From assembly GCA_910579965.1 (NCBI GenBank), contig CAJTWF010000017.1, forward strand, positions 1 through 47,352: DNA of 47,352 nt. Direction: 5' to 3'. Each line of letters opens with the position of its first letter. The stretch's first letter is position 1. Source of the stretch: an uncultured Oscillospiraceae bacterium. GTDB lineage: Bacteria; Bacillota; Clostridia; Oscillospirales; Oscillospiraceae. A program made the position numbers and the translations under genes. A model generated the notes under the pieces. It saw only the letters and a program-made list of their open reading frames with translations. It searched no databases and was not told the DNA's origin. Shown piece after piece: positions 1 to 8,215 of the stretch.

Positions 1-544
1 TGATCTTGGGGAACCAGACCACCTCCTCGGAGTAGACGGTCTCGCCGTCGATGACCGCAGAGACCTTCCGGTCGCTTCCGCCGGCGTCGAAGCCGATGCG
101 GCAGCCCTCCAGGTGGCCGCCCATGGCCTTGGGCGCGTCCTTGGCCGCGGGGATGTCGTCCACCAGCACCACCTCAAAGGGGTGCTCGAAGATGTTGGCC
201 ATGTAGTCCCAGTCAAAGGCCTGCTCTCCGCCGGCGCTGTAGGCCTTTTTCAGGTAATTGAACACGCCCTCGTCCCCGCTGACGTAGATCTTGAAGCCGC
301 CCTTCATCCACAGGATGGTTTTCACCAGGCGGTTGATATAGTAGTGGTCCGCCTGCTCCATCTCCGGCGTGCCGTGGATGAAGGTGCGGCAGGAGGCCAT
401 CTGGCCGTCCGCCCGCTCCACGGCGATGCCCACGGGCTTCTTGGCGTCCGCCAGGAAGGCCTGGTTGTAGCGCAGCAGGGGGATGAAGTCCGGGTCCAGG
501 GGCGGGACATGCTTGAGCTGTACCGAGATACCGTATCTGTTCAT
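1..544 (-). CDS. ROK-family protein, partial (C-terminus outside window)
   Basis: Reading leftward from an ATG at 544, 181 codons stay open to the window edge. The start follows a GGAGGAG ribosome site about 7 bases upstream. The N-terminal ~150 residues (starting MNRYGISVQLKH) are an extension I do not recognise. A GFDAGGSDRK motif then follows near residue 157, which fits the phosphate-binding start of an ASKHA/ROK sugar-kinase domain. The family is inferred from that motif and from the divergent sugar epimerase next door. A sugar or amino-sugar kinase, or a ROK-type regulator, is possible. The catalytic half is missing, so substrate cannot be judged. Confidence 0.6.
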   Translation of the reverse strand, partial: MNRYGISVQLKHVPPLDPDFIPLLRYNQAFLADAKKPVGIAVERADGQMASCRTFIHGTPEMEQADHYYINRLVKTILWMKGGFKIYVSGDEGVFNYLKKAYSAGGEQAFDWDYMANIFEHPFEVVLVDDIPAAKDAPKAMGGHLEGCRIGFDAGGSDRKVSAVIDGETVYSEEVVWFPKI

Positions 545-644
545 ATCGTTCTCCTCCAAACGCGTCAATTTGAGCCGGCCGTCCTCTGCCGGCGGGGGCG
601 CTTCTCTCTTGCCGGATCCCATATTTTCCAGCCGGCCGCCTCCT

Positions 645-673
645 ATTTTACCATAATTTGCAGCACCTGTCAC
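645..673 (-). promoter_or_regulatory. Promoter for the ROK-family gene
   Basis: On the minus strand GTGACA (673-668) and TAAAAT (650-645) are separated by 17 bases, with TGG directly before the -10 giving an extended -10. It lies about 100 bases upstream of the ATG at 544. Confidence 0.6.
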
Positions 674-710
674 CCCAAAATAAAAATCTTTTTCGATTGA
701 GCTCCCCTGA

Positions 711-739
711 TTGAAAAATGATTTTGAAGATGGTACAAT
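711..739 (+). promoter_or_regulatory. Promoter for the AGE-family epimerase
   Basis: TTGAAA (711-716) and TACAAT (734-739) are spaced by 17 bases, about 43 bases before the ATG at 782. With the minus-strand promoter at 645-673 it makes a compact divergent control region. Confidence 0.65.
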
Positions 740-781
740 AGGAAAAACCGCAATGACAACATTTATAAGGGAGGAACAACC

Positions 782-1984
782 ATGGATCGACAGAAACTGG
801 CGGATGCCCAGGCGTGGGTGCGGGAGGAGCTGAAGAGCTCTGCGGACTTCTGGCTGAAAAACGGCATGGATCAGGAGCACGGCGGCGTGTACACCTGCCT
901 TGACCGGAGGGGGGAGATCTACTCCACAGACAAGAGCGTGTGGATGCAGGGCCGGTGCGGCTGGATCTACGCCTTCCTCTGCCGTACCTACGGCACAAGG
1001 CCGGAGTGGCTGGAGGCCAGCCGCAGCTGCCTGGACTTCATGGAGGCCCACTGCTTCAACCATGCCGCCGGAGACCGGATGTACTTCACCGTCACGGCGG
1101 AGGGCAAGCCCCTGCGCCAGCGGCGCTACTACTTCTCCGAGGCCTTCTGCGCCGCGGCCAACGCGGAGTACTACGGGGTAACAGGGGAGCAGAAGCGGCT
1201 GGAGCGGGCGCGGCAGTGCTATGACCTCTACTGGGATCTGAGCCAGGGCAAGGCGGACCCGGTGGCCATGGGCCCCAAGACCATCCCCGAGACCCGCACG
1301 GGCCGTGCCTTCGGCATCCCCATGATTATTCTCAACGTCACAGGCATCCTGCTGCGCACGGACCCCGAGCGCCAGGCGCTCTATGAGGAGCGGGCGCGGC
1401 AGTGCGTGGAGGACATCTTCCGCTACCACGTGAAGCCGGAGCTCAAATGCGTGCTGGAGAACGTGGCTGAGGACGGGGAGCCCCGGCTCTTCTACACCGA
1501 GGGCCGCACGGTGAACCCGGGCCACGACATTGAGGGCGTCTGGTTCCTTCTGGAGCACGCCAAGCGGACCGGGGACAAGGAGCTGGTGGAGCGGGCGGCC
1601 CAGATGTTCGATTGGGCCATTGAGGCCGGCTGGGACAAGGAGTACGGCGGACTGCTCTACTTCATCGACGCCCTGGGCAAGCCGCCGGAGGCCTATGAGC
1701 ACGACATGAAGCTGTGGTGGCCCCACAACGAGATCCTCATCGCCTCCATGATGCTCTACCGGGACACCGGGGAGGAGAAGTATCTGGACTGGTTCTATAA
1801 GACCATGGACTACTGCAAGGCCCACTTCGCGGACCCGGAGTACGGCGAGTGGTACGGCTATCTCCGCCGGGACGGCCTGCCCACACAGCCCTCCACCAAG
1901 GGCAGCACCTTCAAGGGACCCTTCCACATGCCCCGCAGCATGATCCTGGTGGATACCATGATCTCCGAGATCCTGGCCCGGTAG
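782..1984 (+). CDS. AGE family epimerase/isomerase (N-acylglucosamine 2-epimerase type)
   Basis: A 400-residue cytoplasmic (alpha/alpha)6-barrel sugar epimerase of the N-acylglucosamine 2-epimerase/renin-binding family. Length matches the family. The two histidines used for proton transfer in characterised members appear to be present: one in PGHDIEGVW (His ~248) and one in GPFHMPRSM (His ~382). WWPHNE near residue 312-317 is another family signature. The start follows a GGGAGGA ribosome site. The divergent ROK-type gene suggests use of GlcNAc/ManNAc or a related sugar. The exact substrate is not evident, since the family also includes mannose and cellobiose epimerases. Confidence 0.88.
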   Translation: MDRQKLADAQAWVREELKSSADFWLKNGMDQEHGGVYTCLDRRGEIYSTDKSVWMQGRCGWIYAFLCRTYGTRPEWLEASRSCLDFMEAHCFNHAAGDRMYFTVTAEGKPLRQRRYYFSEAFCAAANAEYYGVTGEQKRLERARQCYDLYWDLSQGKADPVAMGPKTIPETRTGRAFGIPMIILNVTGILLRTDPERQALYEERARQCVEDIFRYHVKPELKCVLENVAEDGEPRLFYTEGRTVNPGHDIEGVWFLLEHAKRTGDKELVERAAQMFDWAIEAGWDKEYGGLLYFIDALGKPPEAYEHDMKLWWPHNEILIASMMLYRDTGEEKYLDWFYKTMDYCKAHFADPEYGEWYGYLRRDGLPTQPSTKGSTFKGPFHMPRSMILVDTMISEILAR

Positions 1985-2098
1985 TGTTTTCAGCGCCCCT
2001 GTGCCCACGGCCCCTTCCTGTCATTCAGCGCTTCACACGTGTTCTTGTTTGACGTCCATGAACTGCGCGCTTGGATGCCCCTTGATTGCCGCCCAGCC

Positions 2099-2127
2099 TT
2101 GCAATATTTGGCGCTTTGTGATATTCT
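2099..2127 (+). promoter_or_regulatory. Promoter for the 1-phosphofructokinase-type gene
   Basis: TTGCAA (2099-2104) and TATTCT (2122-2127) are spaced by 17 bases, 30 bases before the ATG at 2157. The gene probably has its own transcript rather than reading through from the epimerase. Confidence 0.5.
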
Positions 2128-2156
2128 AGGGCTATTCTTGGAGGGAGGTGTGTTTT

Positions 2157-3065
2157 ATGATCTATACCATTACTACCAATCCATCGTTGGATTACACCGT
2201 GGAAACGGAGCTGATTCCGGGGCAGGTCAACCGTACAAGAAGCGAGGTCATCTATCCCGGCGGAAAAGGCATCAATGTATCCATCTCCCTGCAGCGGCTG
2301 GGGCAGGAGACCAGGGTGCTGGGGTTCGCCGCCGGGCGCATTGGTCAGACCATCCGTGACCTGCTGGACGATCTGGGCTGTTCTCACACGCTGCTGGAGC
2401 TCAGCGGCGGAGGACAGAGCCGCATCAATGTCAAGTTCCGGGGCGCAGTAGAAACGGCGGTCAATGGCCGGGGCCCGGATCTGGGGGAGGCGGATATGGC
2501 CAAGCTTCTGGAGCTCCTCCGTGAGGTGGGGACGGAGGATGCCGTAGTGCTCTCCGGCTGGGCCCAGAGCATCCCCTTCTATGTATCCATCCTCCAGCAG
2601 GTGGTGGCTACCGGCTGCATGACGGTCCTGGACTGCACCGGGGAGTCTCTGTGGCAGTGCCTGGGGTGCCGTCCCTTTCTGGTCAAGCCCAATCTGATGG
2701 AGCTGGGAGCCCTGTTCGGCGTAGAGGACTTGGACGAGACCGAGGGGGTTGAGCTGGCGCGTCAGCTCCAGCACGAGGGAGCACGGAACGTGCTGGTCTC
2801 CATGGGGCGGCAGGGGGCCTTTCTGCTCACGGAGGAGCAGGAGCTCTACTTCGCCAACGCCTGTATCGGCCAGGTGCGCAACACGGTAGGCGCGGGAGAT
2901 TCCCTGGTGGCCGGCTTCCTGACCGGCCTGCGCCAGTCGGGGGATTTCGGCCGGGCCCTCCAGATGGGCGTTGCCGCCGGCTGTGCCACCGCCTTCGACG
3001 ACTGGCTGGGCACCCGGGAGAATACCCTGGCCCTTTTGGAGCAAATTCGGGTGGAGAAGGCGTGA
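2157..3065 (+). CDS. 1-phosphofructokinase family hexose kinase (PfkB fold)
   Basis: A 302-residue PfkB/ribokinase-fold kinase that phosphorylates a sugar phosphate, typically fructose-1-phosphate or tagatose-6-phosphate. It begins MIYTITTNPSLDY. PGGKGINVS follows near residue 35, and the C-terminal GAGDS motif carries the catalytic Asp. I chose the ATG at 2157 over an in-frame GTG at 2148 because GAGGGAGG (2141-2148) sits 8 bases before the ATG. No fruA or fruR gene adjoins it, so fruK is not assigned. Tagatose-6-phosphate kinase (LacC) is the main alternative. Confidence 0.85.
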   Translation: MIYTITTNPSLDYTVETELIPGQVNRTRSEVIYPGGKGINVSISLQRLGQETRVLGFAAGRIGQTIRDLLDDLGCSHTLLELSGGGQSRINVKFRGAVETAVNGRGPDLGEADMAKLLELLREVGTEDAVVLSGWAQSIPFYVSILQQVVATGCMTVLDCTGESLWQCLGCRPFLVKPNLMELGALFGVEDLDETEGVELARQLQHEGARNVLVSMGRQGAFLLTEEQELYFANACIGQVRNTVGAGDSLVAGFLTGLRQSGDFGRALQMGVAAGCATAFDDWLGTRENTLALLEQIRVEKA

Positions 3066-3113
3066 GCAGAAATGGCCCCCGGTTTGCCGGCGTTCCTTCC
3101 CTTAAAATTTTCC

Positions 3114-3142
3114 TTGACAAGCGGCGAAAAATTGGGTATAAT
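3114..3142 (+). promoter_or_regulatory. Consensus promoter of rpsU
   Basis: TTGACA (3114-3119) and TATAAT (3137-3142) are both perfect consensus hexamers, with an ideal 17-base spacer. This predicts strong constitutive expression, as expected for a ribosomal protein gene. Confidence 0.9.
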
Positions 3143-3219
3143 CTACTTCGTTAAGCCACGAAAATGGCCCGAAAGAGCATCCAGGATAGAGCCGGGTGTA
3201 TCGGAGGGAGGGAAAATAG

Positions 3220-3405
3220 ATGTCTGAAGTCCATGTAAAGGAAAATGAATCTCTGGACAGCGCGCTCAAGCGTTTCAAGCGCAGCTGTGCCAAGGCCGGC
3301 GTTCTGGCGGAGGTCCGCCGCAGAGAGCATTATGAGAGCCCCAGTGTCAAGCGCCGCAAGAAGTCTGAGGCCGCTCGCAAGAACCGTAACAAGAGATACT
3401 ATTGA
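3220..3405 (+). CDS. rpsU: 30S ribosomal protein bS21
   Basis: A 61-residue, strongly basic protein (MSEVHVKENESLDSALKRF...) with the bS21 pattern: an acidic start, an S/A-L-x-R-F-K-R helix and a Lys/Arg-rich C-terminus ending KNRNKRYY. It binds the 30S platform near the anti-Shine-Dalgarno sequence of 16S rRNA and helps start translation. A purine-rich GGAGGGAGG site precedes the ATG. The gene stands alone between a consensus promoter and two terminators. In other Clostridia rpsU often neighbours a GatB/Yqey gene, which is absent here. Confidence 0.96.
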   Translation: MSEVHVKENESLDSALKRFKRSCAKAGVLAEVRRREHYESPSVKRRKKSEAARKNRNKRYY

Positions 3406-3414
3406 TGCAAAAGA

Positions 3415-3449
3415 GACCATGTCCGAGCTCTATCGGACATGGTCTTTTT
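3415..3449 (+). terminator. Rho-independent terminator of rpsU
   Basis: Perfect 12-bp arms (3415-3426 and 3433-3444) with a 6-base loop are followed by five T. On the opposite strand the hairpin is followed by TCTTTT, so it may act weakly in both directions. Confidence 0.92.
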
Positions 3450-3470
3450 CTACCGCAAGCAATATGCACA

Positions 3471-3503
3471 GGGCGGCGCCGTCTGGCGCCGCCCCGCGTT
3501 TTT
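3471..3503 (+). terminator. Second GC-rich terminator hairpin
   Basis: Perfect 10-bp GC arms (3471-3480, 3485-3494) with a GTCT loop are followed by CGCG and five T. It lies between the convergent rpsU and M18 peptidase genes. The minus strand lacks a T-run, so it looks like a backup terminator for rpsU. Confidence 0.7.
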
Positions 3504-3514
3504 CATTTCTCCGA

Positions 3515-4906
3515 TCAGTCCGCGCTCTCATAGATGGCCTTGCAGGCCTTGTAGGTCATGTAGCAGTCCAGCTTTGCCACCACCTCGCAGGGCGCGTGCA
3601 TAGCCAGCACAGGCACGCCCGCGTCCAGGGTGTCAATGTTCCTGTCGCCCATGAACTTGGCCACAGTGCCGCCGCCGCCGGCGTCCACCTTGCCCAGCTC
3701 CGCCATCTGCCAGAATACGCCCTTGTCGTCCAGAATCCGGCGCACCAGGGCCACCAGCTCCGCGGAGGCGTCGTTGGACCCGCTCTTGCCCCGGCTGCCG
3801 GTGTACTTGCTCAGGCCGATGCCGTAGTTGAGGAAGGCGGAGTTGTTCTTCTCGTACACATCCGGGAAGTTGGGGTCAAAGGCCGCCGTCACGTCGGCGG
3901 ACAGGCACATGCTCTTCTCCATGCAGACCCGCACCGGCACGCCCTGGCCCTCGCACAGATCCTCCATGAAGGTGTCAAAGGCGGCGGTGGCCATGCCGGC
4001 CACGCCTGCGGAGCCAACCTCCTCCTTGTCCGCCAGTATGCACACGGCGGTCTTGGCCGGCGCGCCGTCCAGATCCAGCAGGGCCCGCAGGGCCGCGTAG
4101 CCGCACACCCGGTCGTCGTGGCCGTAGGAGGCGATCATGCTGCCGTCCAGACCCGCGTCCGCGGCGTTGGCCGCCGGGACCACCTCCAGCTCCGCAGAGA
4201 TGAAGTCCGCCTCCACAAAGCCGTACTTCTCATACAGACGCTTCATCACCGCCAGCTTGACCCGGTCCTTGCCCTCGCCCTCCATGGGCTCGCTGCCCAC
4301 CAGCAGGTTCAGCTGCTCGCCGGCAAAGGCCTCGCTGAGGGTCTTCTTGTTCTGCTCCGCGCCCAAATGGGGCAGCAGGTCGCTGATGAACAGCTTGGGC
4401 TCGTCCCCCTCGCCCAGGACCACGGGGATCACCTTTCCGTCCTTGAGGGCCACCACGCCGTGGATGGCCAGAGGGATGGTCACCCACTGGTACTTGCGGA
4501 TGCCGCCGTAGTAGTGGGTCTTCAGGTAGGCCAGCTCGTTCTCCTCATAGAGGGGGGTGGGCTTCAGGTCCAGCCGGGGGCTGTCCACGTGGGCGGCGGC
4601 GATGTGGACGCCCTGGGCCAGGCTCTCCTTGCCGATGACAGCCAGCATCAGCATCTTGCCCCGGTTGTTCACGTACACCTTGTCCCCCGCCTGGAGGCTC
4701 ATGCCCCGCTGGTAGGCCCGGAAGCCCTTGGCCTCGGCCAGCCGGATCCCCTCCTGGACGCACTCCCGCTCGGTCTTGCCGGCGTCCAGGTATGCCTTGT
4801 AGTCCTGGCAGTAGGCGTTCACGGCCTCCCGCTCCCCGGCGGGCAGACGGTCATAGCCGTTCTTCCGCTCCGGCATCAGCTTTTCCTTCCACTCTTTCAT
4901 GTCCAT
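3515..4906 (-). CDS. M18 family aminopeptidase
   Basis: A 463-residue zinc aminopeptidase of the aspartyl-aminopeptidase type (M18), a cytoplasmic enzyme that trims N-terminal residues from peptides. Metal-site and catalytic motifs are visible: AAHVDSPRLDL, YGHDDRVCG, DKEEVGS, and a late His in VLAMHAPCEV. I start it at the ATG at 4906 (MDMKEWKEK) because GGAGGAG lies 8 bases upstream. The reading frame is nevertheless open upstream through the whole of coaE with no stop, so a 665-residue CoaE-M18 fusion could also be made. The usual family length (430-470) matches the stand-alone start. Confidence 0.9.
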   Translation of the reverse strand: MDMKEWKEKLMPERKNGYDRLPAGEREAVNAYCQDYKAYLDAGKTERECVQEGIRLAEAKGFRAYQRGMSLQAGDKVYVNNRGKMLMLAVIGKESLAQGVHIAAAHVDSPRLDLKPTPLYEENELAYLKTHYYGGIRKYQWVTIPLAIHGVVALKDGKVIPVVLGEGDEPKLFISDLLPHLGAEQNKKTLSEAFAGEQLNLLVGSEPMEGEGKDRVKLAVMKRLYEKYGFVEADFISAELEVVPAANAADAGLDGSMIASYGHDDRVCGYAALRALLDLDGAPAKTAVCILADKEEVGSAGVAGMATAAFDTFMEDLCEGQGVPVRVCMEKSMCLSADVTAAFDPNFPDVYEKNNSAFLNYGIGLSKYTGSRGKSGSNDASAELVALVRRILDDKGVFWQMAELGKVDAGGGGTVAKFMGDRNIDTLDAGVPVLAMHAPCEVVAKLDCYMTYKACKAIYESAD

Positions 4907-5512
4907 TTTGCCTTCTCCTCCATTGAATAATAGTATAAGCACCTGGAAAAATTCTCCCGCAAGCCGGGCGAAACGCTCCGTGTCCTCCGCCTCGTTCTCC
5001 AGCAGGAGAGTGCAGTGCTCCCGATACCACGCGTCCGCCTTCTGGGCCGCAATCCGGGCCCGGGCCTGCTCCTCGCTGAGGCCGTCCCGGACCATAATCC
5101 GCCGCAGACGGACTGCCGGGGGCGCTGTGACAGCCACCGTTGCGCTGCACAGTTCCCCCATTCCGGATTCTACCAGATTCACCGCATCAATAGCAAGTCT
5201 TTTTTGTGAACAATTTCGAATTTTTTGTTCCACAGCAGCGGACATGGCGGGATAGACCAGGGCGTTGAGCCGTGCCAGCTCCTCCGGGTCCCCAAAGACC
5301 CGGGCCGCCAGCCGCCGCCGGTCCAGATTTCCGTCCGGCAGAAACACGGGGCCGAAGGCAGCCTCCAGGGCGTTTCGCAGAGCGCCGTCCCGAGCCAGGA
5401 GCTGGTAGTACAGCTTGTCGCAGTCCACGATCTCAAAGCCCAGCCCCGCCAGCGCCTCCAGGGCAGTGGTCTTGCCCGCGCCGGTGGGGCCGGTAAGGCC
5501 GATGACGATCAC
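4907..5512 (-). CDS. coaE: Dephospho-CoA kinase, without its own stop codon
   Basis: CoaE phosphorylates dephospho-CoA in the last step of CoA synthesis. The N-terminal GLTGPTGAGKTT P-loop, a VDCD motif in place of the usual DAD, and late RIAAQ are family-typical. The start is a GTG at 5512 that overlaps the tsaC stop as GTGA and follows a GGAGG-rich site. The protein reaches 202 residues, the normal CoaE length, exactly where the aminopeptidase start occurs. No stop codon separates them: the frame runs on through ...LLFNGGEGK into MDMKEW. It could be a true fusion, a lost stop codon or a base-call error. The end given is only where CoaE homology should finish. Confidence 0.85.
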
Positions 5513-6540
5513 GGCTCTCCCTCCTCCGCCGCCACGATCTGGAACCCGGCCGCCTTTTTCAGCCGGTTGGCCACCGCCAGGCCCAGCCCCTCCTCTCCGG
5601 GGCACTGGGCGAAGATGGCGGTCACGGGTGTGCCGTCGAAGGACCGCAGGGCGTCGAACACCCGCCGGGCCTGCTCCCCCCGGTCCCCCGCGGGTCCGAT
5701 GGAGCGCACCGTGCAGCCGGGGAACTGTTCCTGGTACTCTGTAAAGCAGATCACCCCGGCATTCGCCCCCGCCTGCCGCCGGATATAGGCGGCCGTGGCC
5801 GCCCCGTCTCCGGTCACCACGGTGACAGGGGCCCGGGGGGCGTAGTGGCGGTACTTCATCCCCGGGGCCCGGGGCTTCTCCCCGGGGGACAGGGGGGCGG
5901 TCACCGCCCGGTCCACGTCCACATGCCCAAGGACCGCCTCCAGGGCCTCCAGGGGCAGTCCGCCGGGCCGCAGCAGCCGGGGAACCGGGAGCGTCAGGTC
6001 CACGATGGTGGACTCCACCCCCACTCCGCAGGGGCCCCCGTCCACCACGGCCTGGATCCGCCCCTCCATGTCCTCCAGCATGTGGCGGGCGCAGGTGGGG
6101 CTGGGCCGGCCGGAGCGGTTGCCGCTGGGGGCGGCCACGGGGACCCCGGCGGCCCGGATGATAGCCAGGGTCACCGGATGATCGGGGCACCGGACCCCCA
6201 CGGTCTCCAGGCCGCAGGTCACCTCGTCGGGGACCAGCGCCCGCCGGGGCAGGATCATGGTCAGGGGGCCGGGCCAGAACTGCTCCGCCAGCCGGCGGGC
6301 CGCCGCCGGCACGTCCCGGCAGTACCGCTCCAGCCAGGAGGGGTCCGGGATGTGGAGGATGAGGGGGTTGTCCTGGGGCCGGCCCTTGGCCTCGAAGATG
6401 CGGCGGACCGCCGCCGGGTCCAGGCCGTTGGCCCCCAGGCCGTAGACCGTCTCCGTGGGGATGCCCACAAGGCCCCCAGCCCGGAGAATGGCGGCGGCGG
6501 CTTCAATATCCTTTTCTGTCAGAAGCTGCGTCTTTATCAT
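5509..6540 (-). CDS. tsaC: L-threonylcarbamoyladenylate synthase (Sua5 type)
   Basis: A 343-residue enzyme that makes threonylcarbamoyl-AMP for the t6A37 tRNA modification. The YrdC domain fills roughly residues 5-200 (IPTETVYGLGANG, KGRPQDNPLILH, PSGNRSGRPSPT). A C-terminal Sua5 domain follows (APGMKYRHYAP linker), which makes it the long Sua5 form rather than short TsaC. I start at the ATG at 6540 (MIKTQLLTEKD) because upstream in-frame codons translate an A/T-rich repeat. The ribosome site is weak. It overlaps coaE by four bases (GTGA). Confidence 0.93.
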   Translation of the reverse strand: MIKTQLLTEKDIEAAAAILRAGGLVGIPTETVYGLGANGLDPAAVRRIFEAKGRPQDNPLILHIPDPSWLERYCRDVPAAARRLAEQFWPGPLTMILPRRALVPDEVTCGLETVGVRCPDHPVTLAIIRAAGVPVAAPSGNRSGRPSPTCARHMLEDMEGRIQAVVDGGPCGVGVESTIVDLTLPVPRLLRPGGLPLEALEAVLGHVDVDRAVTAPLSPGEKPRAPGMKYRHYAPRAPVTVVTGDGAATAAYIRRQAGANAGVICFTEYQEQFPGCTVRSIGPAGDRGEQARRVFDALRSFDGTPVTAIFAQCPGEEGLGLAVANRLKKAAGFQIVAAEEGEP

Positions 6541-6560
6541 GGTATAACCTGAGCTTTCTT

Positions 6561-6609
6561 CTTCTTTTCTTTTTTGAAAAAAAGAAAAGAAGCAAAAGAA
6601 AAAACTTTT
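6561..6609 (+). repeat. A/T-rich palindromic repeat, copy A
   Basis: Arms CTTCTTTTCTTTTTT (6561-6575) and AAAAAAGAAAAGAAG form a long A/T hairpin, followed by the tail CAAAAGAAAAAACTTTT. The tail and arms closely match copy B (20946-20993). It lies between prfA and tsaC, both on the minus strand. Its T-tract comes before rather than after the hairpin in the gene direction, so it is not a canonical terminator for prfA. Confidence 0.8.
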
Positions 6610-6638
6610 AGACATGATATGCAAGCTGCTGAAGCCCC

Positions 6639-7709
6639 TTAAGACTCCCCCGCCTCGGCCAGCTTGGCCGCCTGATCGGCGGTGGTCAGCGCGTCCACAA
6701 TGGGGTCCAGGCCGCCGTTGATGACCGCGTCAATGGCGAAATTCTTCACATCCCCGGTGAGGCGGTGGTCTGTCACCCGGCCCTGGGGGAAGTTGTAGGT
6801 CCGAATCCGCTCGGACCGGTCCCCGGAGCCCACCTGACTGCGCCGCTGGGCGGCAATGGCCGCGTTCTGCTTCTCCTGCTCCGCCTCGTAGAGCTTGGAG
6901 CGGAGAATCTTCATGGCCCGGTCCTTGTTCTTGTACTGGCTGCGCTCGTCCTGGCACTCCACCACCACCCCCGTGGGCAGATGGGTGATGCGGATGGCGC
7001 TCTCGGTCTTGTTGATGTGCTGGCCGCCGGCCCCGGAGGAGCGGAAGGTGTCGATTTTCAGGTCATTGGGATCAATGGCGAACTCCACCTCCTCCGCCTC
7101 CGGCAGCACGGCCACCGTGGCGGCGGAGGTCTGGATGCGGCCCGAGGACTCCGTCACCGGCACCCGCTGGACCCGGTGGGCCCCGCTCTCATATTTGAGC
7201 CGGGACCAGGCCCCGTCCCCCTCCACCAGGAAGCTGATCTCCTTGAGCCCGCCCAGCTCCGTCTCGCTGCGGCTGACCACCTCCAGCTTCCAGCCCCGGG
7301 CCTCCGCGTACATCACGTACATCCGGAACAGGTCCGCGGCAAAGAGCATGGCCTCCTCGCCGCCCACGCCGCCCCGGATCTCCATGACCACGTTCCGGCT
7401 GTCGTTGGGATCCCGGGGCAGGAGGAGGACCTTCAGCTCCTCCCGCAGCCGGTCCATCTCCCGCCTCGCCTCCTGGATCTCCTCCTGGGCCATCTCCCGC
7501 AGCTCCGGGTCCGCGAGCAGCTCCTGGGCGGAGGCCAGATTCTCCTCCGCCCGGCGGCAGGCCCGGTAGGCCTCCACCACCGGCTCCAGCTCCTTCTGCT
7601 CCCGGGTCAGCCGGCGCAGCAGGTCCGGGTCCGCGTAGGTGGCCGGGTCCTCCAGCTGGCTGGTGATGGCCTCAAAGCGGTCGTCTATGGTTTTCAGCTT
7701 ATCCAGCAT
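6639..7709 (-). CDS. prfA: Peptide chain release factor 1
   Basis: A 356-residue class I release factor that ends translation at UAA and UAG. The GGQ motif that triggers peptidyl-tRNA hydrolysis is in SSGAGGQHINKTES near residue 230. The stop-codon reading loop is PVT (RVPVTESSGR), the P-x-T pattern of RF1 rather than the SPF of RF2. A GGAGGAAAGGAG ribosome site precedes the ATG, which overlaps the flavodoxin gene's end by 11 bases, indicating coupled translation. Confidence 0.97.
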   Translation of the reverse strand: MLDKLKTIDDRFEAITSQLEDPATYADPDLLRRLTREQKELEPVVEAYRACRRAEENLASAQELLADPELREMAQEEIQEARREMDRLREELKVLLLPRDPNDSRNVVMEIRGGVGGEEAMLFAADLFRMYVMYAEARGWKLEVVSRSETELGGLKEISFLVEGDGAWSRLKYESGAHRVQRVPVTESSGRIQTSAATVAVLPEAEEVEFAIDPNDLKIDTFRSSGAGGQHINKTESAIRITHLPTGVVVECQDERSQYKNKDRAMKILRSKLYEAEQEKQNAAIAAQRRSQVGSGDRSERIRTYNFPQGRVTDHRLTGDVKNFAIDAVINGGLDPIVDALTTADQAAKLAEAGES

Positions 7710-8199
7710 GGTCGCTCTTCTCCTTTCCTCCGCCCCGGATGCTGGCGAGAAATTCGTCCCGCCAGAAGTCCGCGCCCACGGCGTTGGGCCGGATGCTCAC
7801 CGCGTGGACCCGGGGGGAGCGGACATAGAGGTCCATCTGGTCAAAGACCTCCTCGTAGTGGACCTCGCTGCCCCGGGTGATGACGTAGGCCGCCCGGCGG
7901 ATGTCCTCGCCGTACTCCATCAGAAAGCTCCGCACCGGCGCGCTGCACCGGCCCGCCCATACAGGGGTGCCGATGATGACCAGATCGTATACGCTCAGAG
8001 GCAGGGTGGTCTTGGGCAGCGTCACCCGGGGCGGACGGCGGGACATGGCCTGCATGCCGCTGCGCAGCCAGCCCCGCCAGCCGGTTCGGTCCACGCCGTC
8101 GTCCAGCTTGAACATCTCGCAGCCCAGCTCCTGGGCAATCTCCCGGATGAGCTTCTCCGTGGAGCCTGTGCGGCTGTAGTAGAGACAGAGGGTGTACAT
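7699..8199 (-). CDS. Flavodoxin-like protein
   Basis: A 166-residue protein with a flavodoxin fold. The FMN phosphate loop is visible at the N-terminus (LYYSRTGSTEKL, residues 6-17). The middle holds the aromatic/glycine segment DLVIIGTPVWAGRCSAPVRSF typical of flavodoxin and NADPH-dependent FMN reductase relatives. The probable role is cytoplasmic electron transfer or quinone/flavin reduction; the partner is unknown. It sits between a YdcF-like gene and prfA, with short spacing upstream and overlap downstream. Confidence 0.8.
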   Translation of the reverse strand: MYTLCLYYSRTGSTEKLIREIAQELGCEMFKLDDGVDRTGWRGWLRSGMQAMSRRPPRVTLPKTTLPLSVYDLVIIGTPVWAGRCSAPVRSFLMEYGEDIRRAAYVITRGSEVHYEEVFDQMDLYVRSPRVHAVSIRPNAVGADFWRDEFLASIRGGGKEKSDHAG

Positions 8200-8215
8200 G
8201 GTGGGTCTCCTTTCC

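Noticed and set aside
2025..3044. Minus-strand frame of 339 codons opposite the PfkB-type kinase
   Set aside because: No ribosome site or motifs, and the plus strand has the full PfkB pattern.
3245..4930. Long plus-strand open frame (561 codons) opposite the M18 peptidase
   Set aside because: It is an antisense shadow caused by high GC at third positions; the minus strand encodes a clear enzyme with ribosome site and motifs.
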